In this document: in pieces, positions 12,501 through 24,684 of the stretch | Position numbering within the stretch: position 1 is the first letter of the stretch | How the letters are laid out: every line of letters begins with the position of its first letter | From: Epiperipatus broadwayi | Lineage: Eukaryota > Onychophora > Udeonychophora > Euonychophora > Peripatidae | DNA length: 64,000 nt | Assembly: GCA_028023455.1 (NCBI GenBank) | Contig: JAQFVV010006642.1 | Location: 246,001-310,000 of the forward strand | Direction of reading: 5' to 3' | Translations under genes and position numbers: made by a program | The notes under the pieces: generated by a model | Seen by the model: only the letters and a program-made list of their open reading frames with translations | The model's database searches: none | Told to the model about the DNA's origin: nothing

Positions 12501-14049
12501 TAGATGAACTTGCAACTTTGTTTAAATAAAAACATAATTGAAAATAATATGAATATAGTGGACAATTGTTTATTATTTTTAAAATGAATTGGGATATTAT
12601 ATATGTGTGCATAACTTGATTTAAATAATTACTAGTGTTTGTAGATACCTTCTGTTAAATAATTTTTTTAATCTGCTGAAATCATCATTGCTAAAAGTGT
12701 TAAGAAATTTACCAGCAAAGCTACATTTTGCAGAACATCATGATCGAGTCATCATTGTGCAAATGGCTCTGAACCGAATTTGGAACAAGGTAATTTTTCC
12801 CACTTTCTTTTTTAAACTTTCTTACTATGTACTGTATTAATCTGTGTTGAGGAGTTATATCTATTACTTAAATAATGCACAGCACATGTGCAAATAGTGT
12901 TTGATTTTTTAAATATTCATAAGATTTAGTACATTTTATAAAAGTTAGTCCATTGTTGCCATATTTAATCACTTAGTACGTATTAATCTGTGTTATGAGT
13001 TCTTAGTTTTAGAAAAGTCACTAAATGGGGGAAGGGGATAGTCATTTTGAAACTACAATCTGTGATTTAATCTATAGTGAAAAACAATTTCTTGAACAAA
13101 AAAAATGCAACAAGGTAATTTTTCCATCTTCTCTTTTAAACTTACTATAATTCTATATTATTACTTACTAGGTATTAATCTATGATATGAATTCTTATTA
13201 GGTCTGTTACTTAAATAATCTTAAAATATTGATACCATTTATTACGTTTTGATTAGTGGTGAGGGGTCGGTAATGATAGCTTTTTGATTATTTAAATATT
13301 ACTGCTCCATTTACATATGCAGTAATTTGAAAGCCAGAGAACAATTAATTGCTTTTCAATATCAATTTAGATGCATATTTATGTTTAAGGTAAATAATTT
13401 GATCCCCGCTATTTTTGGCCGCCATGCTTCCTTCTGAATGTCCAGATTGTAGGGGGGGGGACTATTGATCCTATTTTTTATAGTTTGCATTTTATAGCAT
13501 TTTCTGCTTATTTTTTTATTAGTTACTACGTATTAATCTGTGTTACGTTTTGACCAGTTGGGGGAATTGCTTTTTAATATGAACTTAGATGCATATTTAT
13601 GTTGAAGGTAAATGATTTGATTTTTTTCGTATTTTCCCGCTTTTTTTGGCCGCCATGTTTTGTGAATTGTCAGATTGTAGAGGGAGGTATATCTCTTGAT
13701 AGAATCTTCATGGTTTTTTGTTTTTATTATTTGAATTTTTTAGCATTTTCTTGCATTTTTTTATAATTTGTTGTTTTCGATTTATTTGCTGTACATATAT
13801 TGTCTGAGGCATTTTTATTTGTCAATTTAAGGGAAGACATTTTGATTTGGGGGGGGGTTATAGCTCATAATGGAATTTTCATGATTTTTTGTTTTTATTA
13901 TTTGAATTTTTTAGCATTTTCGTGCATTTTTTTTTAATTTGTAGTTTTCGATTTATTTGCTGTACATATATTGCCTTAGGCATTTTTATTTGTCGATTTT
14001 GAGGCGTTTTTTTGATTTTGGGGGGGGGGTATAGCTCGTAATGGAATTT

Positions 14050-14265
14050 TCATGATTTTTTGTTTTTATTATTTGAATTTTTTAGCATTTTCTTTAATTT
14101 TTTTTTAATTTGTAGTTTTCGCTTTATTTGCTGTACATATATTGCCTTAGGCATTTTTATTTGTCGATTTTGAGGCGTTTTGTAAAAAAATTTATCACTT
14201 GCCATTTTCAGGCCAGTTGTTGATGATGTCATCGCACCCTCTGACGGCGGCAGTACGGTCTGCAA
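14050..14265 (-). CDS. Mirror copy of the small basic ORF in the right arm
   Basis: 71 codons, the inverted counterpart of the ORF at 9353-9568, with Met for Ala at residue 12 and Gln for His in the VQxIKRK segment. It starts 10 bp from the right terminus. Same caveats: probably a by-product of the repeat sequence and not a functional gene. Confidence 0.2.
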   Translation of the reverse strand: MQTVLPPSEGAMTSSTTGLKMASDKFFYKTPQNRQIKMPKAIYVQQIKRKLQIKKKLKKMLKNSNNKNKKS

Positions 14266-14275
14266 ACCAGGACCG

Positions 14276-14351
14276 AAAATTTTTAAATGCGAACTTTATT
14301 TTAACTTGTTTAATAATAAAACACAATGTAATGTCATCTGTGCTCGTTACA
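14276..14351 (-). repeat. Remaining end of the split LTR of element 1
   Basis: Continues the LTR after the fold-back insertion and ends in CTCGTTACA. In the minus-strand sense this is the start of the 3' LTR. Confidence 0.8.
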
Positions 14352-15081
14352 TATCAGTAAAGTTGCTTAAAAAAAATGATCAAAAAAAAAATTTTACTTA
14401 GGGTTAGTAATTACGGTACCCGATTAACAAAATTTACAAAACATTTGGTTAGTATAAAGACTATATACAAAAAAAAATGTTGACTATCGTTTTCCCAAAA
14501 ACCATTTACGTTCACCTCCTCCCCACAAGAATTCTATTATTTTTTCTTATACATTTTATTTTTCCACACGGCATGACAAGCAAGTTATTTAAATTATTTA
14601 TTTAAGAAGGTTGCATTGAACTAAATACATTTTGAAAGATAATGGATTTATACATGTATATTTGCAGCACAATTATAAATACCACCAACTTATTTATGAC
14701 TGATTAAAATGCTTAAATAGGATTACACTGAAGTAAAATTCCCAACGGTACTCATCGTAAGGTACCACATTTCGATCATAAACTTACATGGCTGTGCGCG
14801 CCTATACACGTTAAAGCCTAATATATATATCAACAAAAAAAAACATATTTATTGCAACCTTTTGACTTTTTTTTTTTTTTTTTTACAAAAATTAGTTTTA
14901 AATTTTTTTACACTTTCTTGTGTTTAATATATATGTGCAATTTCTTCTGGCAGTGCTTTTATAAGATTTAAAGTATACGACTTTATGTAACAGATAAAAA
15001 TATTTCATTTTGAAAAAAAGAAATTTACTCAGGGCATATGTGTTTTTTATTAATAGATCGGACCCCATATTGGGCACCAGT
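14352..15081 (-). mobile_element. Non-coding interior of LTR element 1
   Basis: 730 bp of AT-rich DNA without an ORF, collinear with the interior of element 2 at 20071-20796. The primer-binding-like sequence lies at its right edge (15061-15079). No clear polypurine tract is seen at the other edge. Confidence 0.7.
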
Positions 15082-17354
15082 TATAACGATCGAAATGCAA
15101 GTGATGATCGAATCTAACTGCAAACTACGATATCTGCTTTACAGAGTGCCATCTAGGCATTTTAAACCTAGAAAAATTTATAGAGTAGGCAGATACGCGC
15201 TGTTAAGATTCCACTTTATTTAAATATTCAGATCATTAGCCCAAGTCACTAGCTCAGTGGAGACGCAGAGATAAAAAACTATATCTTAATTTAAATATAA
15301 ATAAAAGCCACTGTCAGAAATTAACACATAAAAATATTTATTTACGCACATATAAATCATATTTAAATTTTGAGGAATAAATTCAACCTTTTTAGATTTT
15401 TCTATTAACTTTTAATTTTACATTTAACTAAGTTTCAATGAGTTTAATATTTTATTTAGATAGTCAAGTATGAATAGACTACATAGATAAGCATTTGAAA
15501 AAAAAATATTCTTCCCTGATTTAACCTTAGGCAACAAATTTCGCAATCAAACCGGTGCCAATCCATCTGATACATTTATGTATTCAATGTAGCATGAAAA
15601 TACGACAACACAAAATACTATACTGTCAGGAATGTACATCTGATCAGTAAGTAGAATTAGAGAAGACATTGTCTCTCCACCAACTTGAATGTGACATCTG
15701 TTGGCGAGTAGAACAATAAACATAAAACTCCATAGGAATGGACTGCGGTCCTTTGCCATCTTACAAATCCATCCATAGGCAAACAGAAGGTTTGTGGCAT
15801 ATATCTATAATCCTGCCTGTAGCGGATCTCATACTACATCTACAATTACACAAATATATCCAATCCATTGAACCAATTCAACTACGAAATGAATAACCTA
15901 AGATTACCCTCCCTTAATATAACTTTACAAAACTATATAGCCATTCACGCCTGACTTAAATTTAACATTTAAATACGTTCGCACAGATTATTTTTATACA
16001 ATTTGTTTTATAATGTCGAGTATAGATCGGCTGCACAGATTCCACGGTCAAAAACATTCCAAATTAAACACAACCGATCAAAATACAAAGTCAATCGATA
16101 ATGTCAATTGCTGAGGGAATACAGGAGACCCTTTGGTGTTCATCATAAGACACCCTATAACATCGTTGACTTATATACCGCTAACGAATCTCTGCAACGT
16201 CTATACCCAACTTAAATGTAATGCATTTAATAATTTCTACAATAAATATTACTACAAATAATAATAATAAAATGGAAATGATTTTAGCAAAACTTAACTA
16301 TATAAATTTAAACAATCAATTATTAATTTGAAAATCAAATAACAGTTCATTTTAAAATTTAAATTAGCTGAATCTTTAAAAAAAACATTGATGAAAGTTC
16401 TTAATTACTTTTTTTTGTTGTTGTTAATTTGTAAAGTTCATAGCTCACGGTAGAAGAGTCCAGGTTTCTGCTTTTAATTCCCGCGATGCCTCCATTGGAA
16501 GATAATGTTCTGGAGATGGCAATAGCTGGTTCAAGGTATCACAGACTTTTCATTTTTCTTTTTTAAATAGAGAGTGTGGTATGTGCATCCTACCACCTCT
16601 CAAACACACAATGCTGGAACTGCTTGCCATGAATGTGAATTCCCATGCCATCCTAAGATTGGTATTCTGTTGGCTGATTTATTTTTACCCATCCAGAGGT
16701 TTTTTAGTTTAGTTGGTCCTCAATGTAGAAAACGATAGTTCATTTCTCCTTCTTTCTTAGCAGAACTGAAGAGATTGAAGAGTGCGTCTTTTTCAATCCT
16801 TTCTCCTCCACATCCGCACTAACACATATCTGTCACATCTCTCAATAATAATCAATCAAATAATTTTCAACCTTGTTCTTTTATGTTCATTTGAAGGATT
16901 GCATTTACATTACATCATCGATGTGATGATCCTTTTCGTTGAGGTCCGATTTCCCAATGGATTTATTTCATTTGCTAAAAGTTTCTATTGTTTTCCTATC
17001 TGACCAATGTTTTTACATTTAAATTCCCAAGGCTGGTTTACATTTGACTAATTAAATTTATCATTTCCATTTCTGATTAATTAACCTGTTTTCCAAATGA
17101 AAGATATATTTAAAGATAAATTTAAAGATATAATTTTATCTCCAAATCTTTTTAAAATTTAGTTTTAAAATACTTTTTCTTTAATAAAGTTTTATTTTAA
17201 TAATATTTCATTATCTGTGCGATTTAATATATATGAGTTTAAGATGATATTTAATTTCAATTTTTAATTCTTAAAGAAAATTTTTAAATGCAAACTTTTT
17301 ATTTTAACTTGTTTAATAATAAAACACAATGTAACGTCATCTGTCTTCATTACA
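15082..17354 (-). repeat. Long terminal repeat of element 1, 5' LTR, complete
   Basis: 2273 bp, collinear with the split copy and, less closely, with the LTRs of element 2 and the solo LTR at 58515-60905. The open frames inside it are not conserved between copies. Confidence 0.8.
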
Positions 17355-17366
17355 ATATATATATAT

Positions 17367-20070
17367 TGTAACGATCTGGAGAAAGGGACTTAACATAAAT
17401 CTGCACTACAGGGCACCATCTAGGCATTTGAACCTAGAAAAATTTATAGAGTAGGCAGATACGTAAGTAAAAAAAAAAAAATTTTTTTTTTATATTTTGG
17501 TTCCGGTCACTAGCCCATGTCACTAGCTCAGTGGAATAGCAGAGATTTAATAATATAATCTAAGAGTATATATAAAAAAGAATAAAATAAGCCACTGCCA
17601 GTAATTAACATACAATTATTTATTTATGCACATATATATAAGATTTAAAATTATTTTAGTATTAGTTTTACATTTTAACATTTAACATTATTTTTAACTT
17701 TGATTTTTTTGACTTTAATTTACATTTAATTACTATTATATTCTAATTTTACATTTTAATTAAGTTCGCACAGATGGGATTATAAAAGCTTGTTTTAAGA
17801 TGTTGCTATAGATCGGTTACATAGATTACACGGTTAAAAACATTTCAAAAGAAACATAAACGATCAAAATACAAAATTATTGACTACTGACAATTGCGGA
17901 GGGAAATTTATATGTAACCCAATAGTATTCACCATAAGATACTTGCATTGTCACCAATAACTTAAAAGACATCCGAATAAATACATTTTAGATACTCACC
18001 ATAAGGTATCATTATTTATCGAATGTCTATATATTTTGATCAAATATGAAAACCCAAAACATACTTAACCGATAACCAATCCATGCAAGCGTCTATAAAC
18101 AACTTAAATTTAATGCATTTTTATTTAGGGTCAAGTATGAATAGACCACATAGATTTGCTTTTGAAAATAAACATTCTATCCCTATTTAACCTTAGGTTA
18201 AAATTCGTAGTCAAACCGGCATCAATTCATCTGATATATCGATGTATTCAATGTAATAAAATACGGCAGCACAAAAAGATTAAGAAAAGACATTGACTCT
18301 CAATCAGATAGGAATATTACATCTATCCAACAAGAAGAACAATAAAAAAAAACTCCATAGAAAGGAACTGCGTTCTCCGTCTTATAATTCCTTCCATAGG
18401 CAAACGGAAGTGTGCGGCGTATGAAGCGATTCTGCCCATAGCGAATCAATATTACATCTACTAATCACACCAATATATCCAATCCATTGACCCAATCTAA
18501 CAACGACACAAATAACCTAAGATTACCCTTCCCTAATATAACTTTACAAATCTATACAGCCATACACGCCCGACTTAAGTTTAACATTGATATATTTTAA
18601 TTTATCGGAAAACAGAAATCATAAATAAACTTAAAGAACAAAATTAAATAAATGGAAATGATTTTACACAAATAAATAAAAAATACATCAAATAACATTT
18701 TAACTACTTTAGTCAGATAGGAAACTAATGCAATTATTTTAAATACGAAAAGTTTTTAATTTAATGTTCATTAATGGTAAAGTTCTTACGGTTTTAAACA
18801 GTTCATCTTTATCAGTCGTTTGTAAGTTTGAACAGGAATTCCCATGCCATCCTCAAAAGATTGGTATCCATTTAGCCATTGTTTTATTTATTCATTCGGA
18901 GGTTTTTTAGTTCAATTGGTCCTCACTGGAGGAAACGATAGTTCATTTCTCTTTTCTTTAACAGCTGAAAGAATTGACCGTGCGTCTGTCAATTCCTTCA
19001 CCTCAACTCCGTACTAATACATATAGTCACATCATAATAATCAATAATTCACTAGTCACTAATTAATAATTTCCAAATTTTCCTTTTATACGTATTCGAA
19101 GGATTGACTTAACATTACGTCATCGATGTGATGATCCTTTTCGTTGAGGTCCGATTTCCCAATGGATTTATTTCATTTGCTATAAGTTTCTATTGTTTTC
19201 CTATCTGACCTATGTTTTTACATTTANNNNNNNNNNNNNNNNNNNNNNNNNNNNNNNNNNNNNNNNNNNNNNNNNNNNNNNNNNNNNNNNNNNNNNNNNN
19301 NNNNNNNNNNNNNNNNNNNNNNNNNNNNNNNNNNNNNNNNNNNNNNNNNNNNNNNNNNNNNNNNNNNNNNNNNNNNNNNNNNNNNNNNNNNNNNNNNNNN
19401 NNNNNNNNNNNNNNNNNNNNNNNNNNNNNNNNNNNNNNNNNNNNNNNNNNNNNNNNNNNNNNNNNNNNNNNNNNNNNNNNNNNNNNNNNNNNNNNNNNNN
19501 NNNNNNNNNNNNNNNNNNNNNNNNNNNNNNNNNNNNNNNNNNNNNNNNNNNNNNNNNNNNNNNNNNNNNNNNNNNNNNNNNNNNNNNNNNNNNNNNNNNN
19601 NNNNNNNNNNNNNNNNNNNNNNNNNNNNNNNNNNNNNNNNNNNNNNNNNNNNNNNNNNNNNNNNNNNNNNNNNNNNNNNNNNNNNNNNNNNNNNNNNNNN
19701 NNNNNNNNNNNNNNNNNNNNNNNNNNATGCCCAAAGTTGGTTTACATTTGACTAATTAAATTTATCATTTCCATTTCTGATTAATTAACCTGTTTTCCAA
19801 ATCAAAGATATATTTAAAGATAAATTTAAAGATATAATTTTATTTCCAAATCTTTTTAAAATTTAGTTTTAAAATACTTTTTCTTTAATAAAGTTTTATT
19901 TTAATAATTTTTCATTATCTGTGCGATTTAATATATAAGAGTTTAAGATGATATTTAATTTCAATTTTTAATTCTTAAAGAAAATTTTTAAATGCGAACT
20001 TTTTATTTTACTTTCATGTTTAATAAAAAAAAAAACAACAACAATGTAACGAACATCTGTGCTCGTTACA
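17367..20070 (-). repeat. LTR of element 2 (left, contains assembly gap)
   Basis: 2704 bp including 500 N, that is about 2204 real bases against 2176 in the partner LTR. Its right end (20045-20070) is a perfect 8-bp inverted repeat TGTAACGA/TCGTTACA around 10 bases. Confidence 0.85.
19227..19726. other. Assembly gap, 500 N
   Basis: Exactly 500 N. By comparison with the partner LTR around 22621-22640, only about one base is missing between the two flanks, so the gap length is a placeholder. Open frames running through it are artefacts. Confidence 0.95.
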
Positions 20071-20796
20071 TATCAGTAAAGTTACTTAAAAAAAATGATC
20101 AAAAAAAAAATATTTTACTTAGGGTTAGTAATTACAGTACACGATTGACAAAGACATTTACAAAACATCTGGTTAATAATTTTACAAAAAGACTATATAC
20201 AAAAAAAAAAATGTTTACTATCGTTTTCCAAGGACCATTTACGTTCACCTCCTCCCGACCAGAGTTCTAACTTTTTTTTTTTATCCATTTTATTTTTACA
20301 CACGGCATGACAACCAAATTTTATAAATTATTTATTTAAATAAGGTTGCATTGAGATAAATATGTTTTAAGAAATAATGGGTTTAAACGTGTATATTTGC
20401 CGCACAATTATAAACACCACCAACTTATTTATGACTGATTGAAATGCATACATAGGGTTACACTGAAGTAATTCCCAAAGGTACTCATCGTAAGGCACCA
20501 CATTTCGATCATAAACTTACGTGGCTGTGCGCACCTATACACATTAAAGTATAATTTATATTACAACAACAAAAAAACATATCAATCGCAACCTTTTGAC
20601 TTTCTTTTTAACGAAATACAGTTTAAAATTATTTATACTTTCTCGTGTTTAATATATGTGCTATTTCTTTCTGGCAGTGCTTTTATCAGATTTAAAGTAT
20701 ACGACTTTATGTAAACAGATAAAAATATTTCATTTTGACAAAATTTGCTCAGGGTATTTGTGGTTTATTAAAGATCGGCCCAAGTTGGTTCACCAT
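20071..20796 (-). mobile_element. Non-coding interior of LTR element 2
   Basis: AT-rich, without an ORF that can be tied to gag or pol. Closely collinear with the interior of element 1. The primer-binding-like sequence is at the right edge. Confidence 0.7.
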
Positions 20797-22972
20797 TGTA
20801 ACGATCCAGAGCAAGGGACGCCATCTAGGCATTTGAACCTAGAAAAATTTATAGAGTAGGCAGATACATAAGTAAAAAAAAAAAAATTTTTTTTTTATAT
20901 TTTGGTTCCGGTCGCTAGCCCATGTCACTAGCTCAGTGGAATAGCAGAGATTTAATAATATAATCTAAGAGTATATAAAAAAGAATAAAATAAGCCACTG
21001 CCAGTAATTAACATACAATTATTTATTTATGCACATATATATAAGATTTAAAATTATTTTAGTATTAGTTTTACATTTTAACATTTAACATTATTTTTAA
21101 CTTTGATTTTTTGACTTTAATTTACATTTAATTACTATTATATTCTAATTTTACATTTTAATTAAGTTCGCACAGATGGGATTATAAAAGCTTGTTTTAA
21201 GATGTTGCTATAGATTGGTTACATAGATTACACGGTTAAAAACATTTCAAAAGAAACATAAACGATCAAAATACAAAATTATTGACTACTGACAATTGCG
21301 GAGGGAAATTTATATGTAACCCAATAGTATTCACCATAAGATACTTGCATTGTCACCAATAACTTAAAAGACATCCGAATAAATACATTTTAGATACTCA
21401 CCGTAAGGTATCATTATTTATCGAATGTCTATATATTTTGATCAAATATGAAAACCCAAAACATACTTAACCGATAACCAATCCATGCAAGCGTCTATAA
21501 ACAACTTAAATTTAATGCATTTTTATTTAGGGTCAAGTATGAATAGACCACATAGATTTGCTTTTGAAAATAAACATTCTATCCCTATTTAACCTTAGGT
21601 TAAAATTCGTAGTCAAACCAGCATCAATTCATCTGATATATCGATGTATTCAATGTAATAAAATACGGCAGCACAAAAAGATTAAGAAAAGACATTGACT
21701 CTCAATCAGATAGGAATATTACATCTATCCAATGAGAAGAACAATAAAAAAAAACTCCATAGAAAGGAACTGCGTTCTCCGTCTTATAATTCCTTCCATA
21801 GGCAAACAGAAGTGTGCGGCGTATGAAGCGATTCTGCCCGTAGCGAATCAATATTACATCTACTAATCACACCAATATATCCAATCCATTGACCCAATCT
21901 AACAACGACACAAATAACCTAAGATTACCCTTCCCTAATATAACTTTACAAATCTATACAGCCATTCACGCCCGACTTAAGTTTAACATTGATATATTTT
22001 AATTTATCGGAAAACAGAAATCATAAATAAACTTAAAGAACAAAATTAAATAAATGGAAATGATTTTACACAAATAAATAAAAAATACATCAAATAACAT
22101 TTTAACTACTTTAGTCAGATAGGAAACTAATGCAATTATTTTAAATACGAAAAGTTTTTAATTTAATGTTCATTAATTGTAAAGTTCTTACGGTTTTAAA
22201 CAGTTCATCTTTATCAGTCGTTTGTAAGTTTGAACGGGAATTCCCACGCCATCCTCAAAAGATTGGTATCCATTTAGCCATTGTTTTATTTATTCATTTG
22301 GAGGTTTTTTAGTTCAATTGGTCCTCAATGGAGGAAACGATAGTTCATTTCTCTTTTCTTTAACAGCTGAAAGAATTGACCATGCATCTGTCAATTCCTT
22401 CACCTCAACTCCGTACTAATACATATAGTCACATCGTAATAATCAATAATTCACTAGTCACTAATTAATAATTTCCAAATTTTCCTTTTATACGTATTCG
22501 AAGGATTGACTTAACATTACGTCATCGATGTGATGATCCTTTTCGTTGAAGTCCAATTTCCCAATGGATTTATTTCATTTGCTATAAGTTTCTATTGTTT
22601 TCCTATCTGACCTATGTTTTTACATTTAAATGCCCAAGGCTGGTTTACATTTGACTAATTAAATTTATCATTTCCATTTCTGATTAATTAACCTGTTTTC
22701 CAAATCAAAGATATATTTAAAGATAAATTTAAAGATATAATTTTATTTCCAAATCTTTTTAAAATTTAGTTTTAAAATACTTTTTCTTTAATAAAGTTTT
22801 ATTTTAATAATTTTTCATTATCTGTGCGATTTAATATATAAGAGTTTAAGATGATATTTAATTTCAATTTTTAATTCTTAAAGAAAATTTTTAAATGCAA
22901 ACTTTTGAATTTACTTTCATGTTTAATAAAAAAAAAACAACAACAATGTAACGAACGTCTGTGCTCGTTACA
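20797..22972 (-). repeat. LTR of element 2 (right, complete)
   Basis: 2176 bp. The terminal 26 bp (22947-22972) form the same 8-bp inverted-repeat hairpin as in the partner LTR. In the minus-strand sense the hairpin is at the very start of the LTR. Confidence 0.85.
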
Positions 22973-23469
22973 ATATATATATATATGTTTGTAAATAATA
23001 AATTAAGTTTGATATCTGTATTTGTTCCACGATATATGAAATATTCAAATAAATATATATCTTTATCAAAATACAGTAAAATTCACATAAATTATATTAT
23101 TTTTAGAAGTACTTTTGACTATACATCTTATAGTCTTTATCCACTATATAGCACTGAATAATCAAAATAAGACAACCTTTCACAATACCCATAGTTCAAT
23201 TCAGATTCCCCACAATTCTGTTATTGTAACATTTGATGACTGCCGATTCAATAACATTTGACAATTTTTTGAAATCAACATAGCCTCTTTTATTTTCCAT
23301 TTATTATGATAATGTTCAATTTGAATAATTTTCATATTTTTATAATCAAATTTAAATCCATATTAACAAGATTTATTATGATCAAATATAACAGATGATG
23401 AAGGTTTATTTACATTTATTCCTGATTGTTTTTCTTTTTGGATTCTATTATAGAAAAGCATATGCTCTT

Positions 23470-23703
23470 TTATACTCTTCTCCAATGTATACTTAGATTC
23501 ACCAATATACTGTAAGCCACATTTGCATTCAATTTATATATACTACAATTTTGATTAAAATTTGAATTTTGAACTTTAGAGTTATTAAATAATCTATTTA
23601 TATTATTTGTTGAGAAAAAAGCAATATGACACAAACCATTATAAATTTTTCTAATAAACTTGACCTGCTCATCCACTATAAATGGCATTAAAATCCATTT
23701 CAT
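23470..23703 (-). pseudogene. Penelope-like GIY-YIG region, left arm, broken
   Basis: 77 codons matching residues 1-50 or so of the right-arm ORF (MPFIVDEQVKFIRKIYNGLC, FFSTNNINRL, NFNQNCSIYKL). The frame is lost just before the Cys-Gly and YIG block, which continues in another frame. Non-functional remnant. Confidence 0.6.
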
Positions 23704-24040
23704 TTTGATATTATTTTTAATTTTATTATATTGTTAATTCTCTTTAAATTTTTTAATAATATTAATAATAGCATTTTTATTATAACCAGTTTTCAACAAA
23801 TCATTAACAAATAAATGTACATTTTTTATTTTATCACTAGAATATTTGCATAATTTTTCATTTCAAAATAAGAATGATGCAAATATTCTAGTGATAAAAT
23901 AAAAAAAGGTACATTTATTTGTTAATGATTTGTTAAAAACTGGTTATAATAAAAATGCTATTACTAATATTATTAAAAAATTTAAAAGGAATCAACAATA
24001 TAATAAAATTAAAAATAATATCAAAATGAAATAGATTTCA

Positions 24041-24513
24041 ATGCCATTTATAGTAGATGAGCAGGTCAAGTTTATTAGAAGAATTTATAATGGTTTGTGT
24101 CATATTGCTTTTTTCTCAACAAATAATATAAATAGATTACTTAACTCTAAAATTAAAAATTCAAATTTTAATCAAAATTGTAGTATATATAAATCGATAT
24201 GTAAATGTGGCTTACAATATATTGGTGAATCTAAATGTACATTGGAGAAAAGAATAAAAGAGCATATGCTTTTATATAATAGAATTCAAAAAGAAAAACA
24301 ATCAGGAATAGATGTAAATAAACCTTCATCATCTGTTATATTTGATCATAATAAATTTGTCAATATGAATTTAAATTTGATTATAAAAATATGAAATTTA
24401 TTCAAATTGAACATTATCATAATAAGTGTAAAATAAAAGAGGCTATGTTGATTTCAAGAAATCGTGAAATGTTAATGAATCGGCAGTCATCAAATGTTAA
24501 AATAACAAAATAG
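24041..24513 (+). pseudogene. Penelope-like GIY-YIG endonuclease remnant, right arm
   Basis: Residues 48-51 SIYK, the CKCG pair at 54-57, YIG at 60-62, R71, H75 (RIKEH) and H103 (FDHNK) follow the GIY-YIG nuclease pattern of Penelope-like retroelements. The open frame stops at 24394, but from about 24374 a shifted frame continues with KCKIKEAMLI, which supplies the catalytic Glu, and ends near 24513. A single-base indel therefore broke the gene. Upstream, reverse-transcriptase-side sequence is present with stops. The domain normally nicks target DNA during insertion. Confidence 0.7.
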
Positions 24514-24684
24514 TGGGAAATCTGAATTGAACTATGGGTATTGTGAAGGGTTGTCTCATTTTGATTATTCAATGTTATATAGTTGATAAAGACTACAAGA
24601 TGTATAGTCAAAAGCACTTTTAAAAATAATATATTTTATGTGAATTTTACTGTATTTTGATAAATATATGGACTTGAATATTAC

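Larger units (their letters stand above)
9342..14275. mobile_element. 4.9-kb fold-back element with about 2.2-kb inverted arms
   Basis: Arms of about 9342-11590 and 12020-14275 are inverted copies with high identity. The spacer of about 430 bp itself holds smaller inverted and direct copies. Termini read CTGGTCGTGG and, from the other end, CGGTCCTGG, then TTTGCAGACCGTACTGCCGCC-like sequence shared by both. Comparison with the intact LTR at 15082 shows insertion with a 4-bp target duplication, AAAA. Each arm carries three tandem copies of a unit of about 170 bp (9426-9930 and mirror) and recurring ATTAATACGTA motifs further in. No transposase is visible, so it is non-autonomous. The superfamily is unknown. 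Confidence 0.85.
7103..17354 (-). mobile_element. LTR retrotransposon 1, non-autonomous, split by a fold-back insertion
   Basis: Two related long repeats (7103-9341 plus 14276-14351, and 15082-17354) flank a 730-bp interior. The element lies on the minus strand: a primer-binding-like sequence, complementary to plus 15061-15079 (reads TGGTGCCCAATATGGGG), sits directly inside the 15082 repeat. Ends match TGTAACGA/TCGTTACA apart from substitutions. It lies between (TA)n tracts. The interior encodes no gag or pol, so mobility must depend on proteins supplied elsewhere. The LTRs differ at many sites, making it older than element 3. Confidence 0.8.
17367..22972 (-). mobile_element. LTR retrotransposon 2, non-autonomous
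   Basis: LTRs at 17367-20070 (contains the N gap) and 20797-22972 flank a non-coding interior of 726 bp. Both start with TGTAACGATC and end with CTCGTTACA on the plus strand. On the minus strand the interior begins with a TGGTGAACCAACTTGGGCC primer-binding-like sequence (plus 20777-20795). The left neighbour is element 1, separated by only 12 bp of (TA)n. The right neighbour is another (TA)n run. LTR identity by eye is very high apart from a stretch of about 23 bp near the left end and the gap, so it is younger than element 1. Confidence 0.8.
23039..24684. mobile_element. Head-to-head inverted pair of truncated Penelope-like elements
   Basis: Arms of about 23039-23851 and 23877-24684 are inverted copies around a 25-bp centre. 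The right arm codes on the plus strand and the left on the minus strand, so the 5'-truncated ends meet in the middle. Each arm carries only the C-terminal endonuclease part of a Penelope-like polyprotein and 3' sequence. Several small indels distinguish the arms, so the pair is older than the one at 26382-27538. Confidence 0.75.

Noticed and set aside
19193-19759. Open frames of 174-188 codons
   Set aside because: They consist almost entirely of the N gap.
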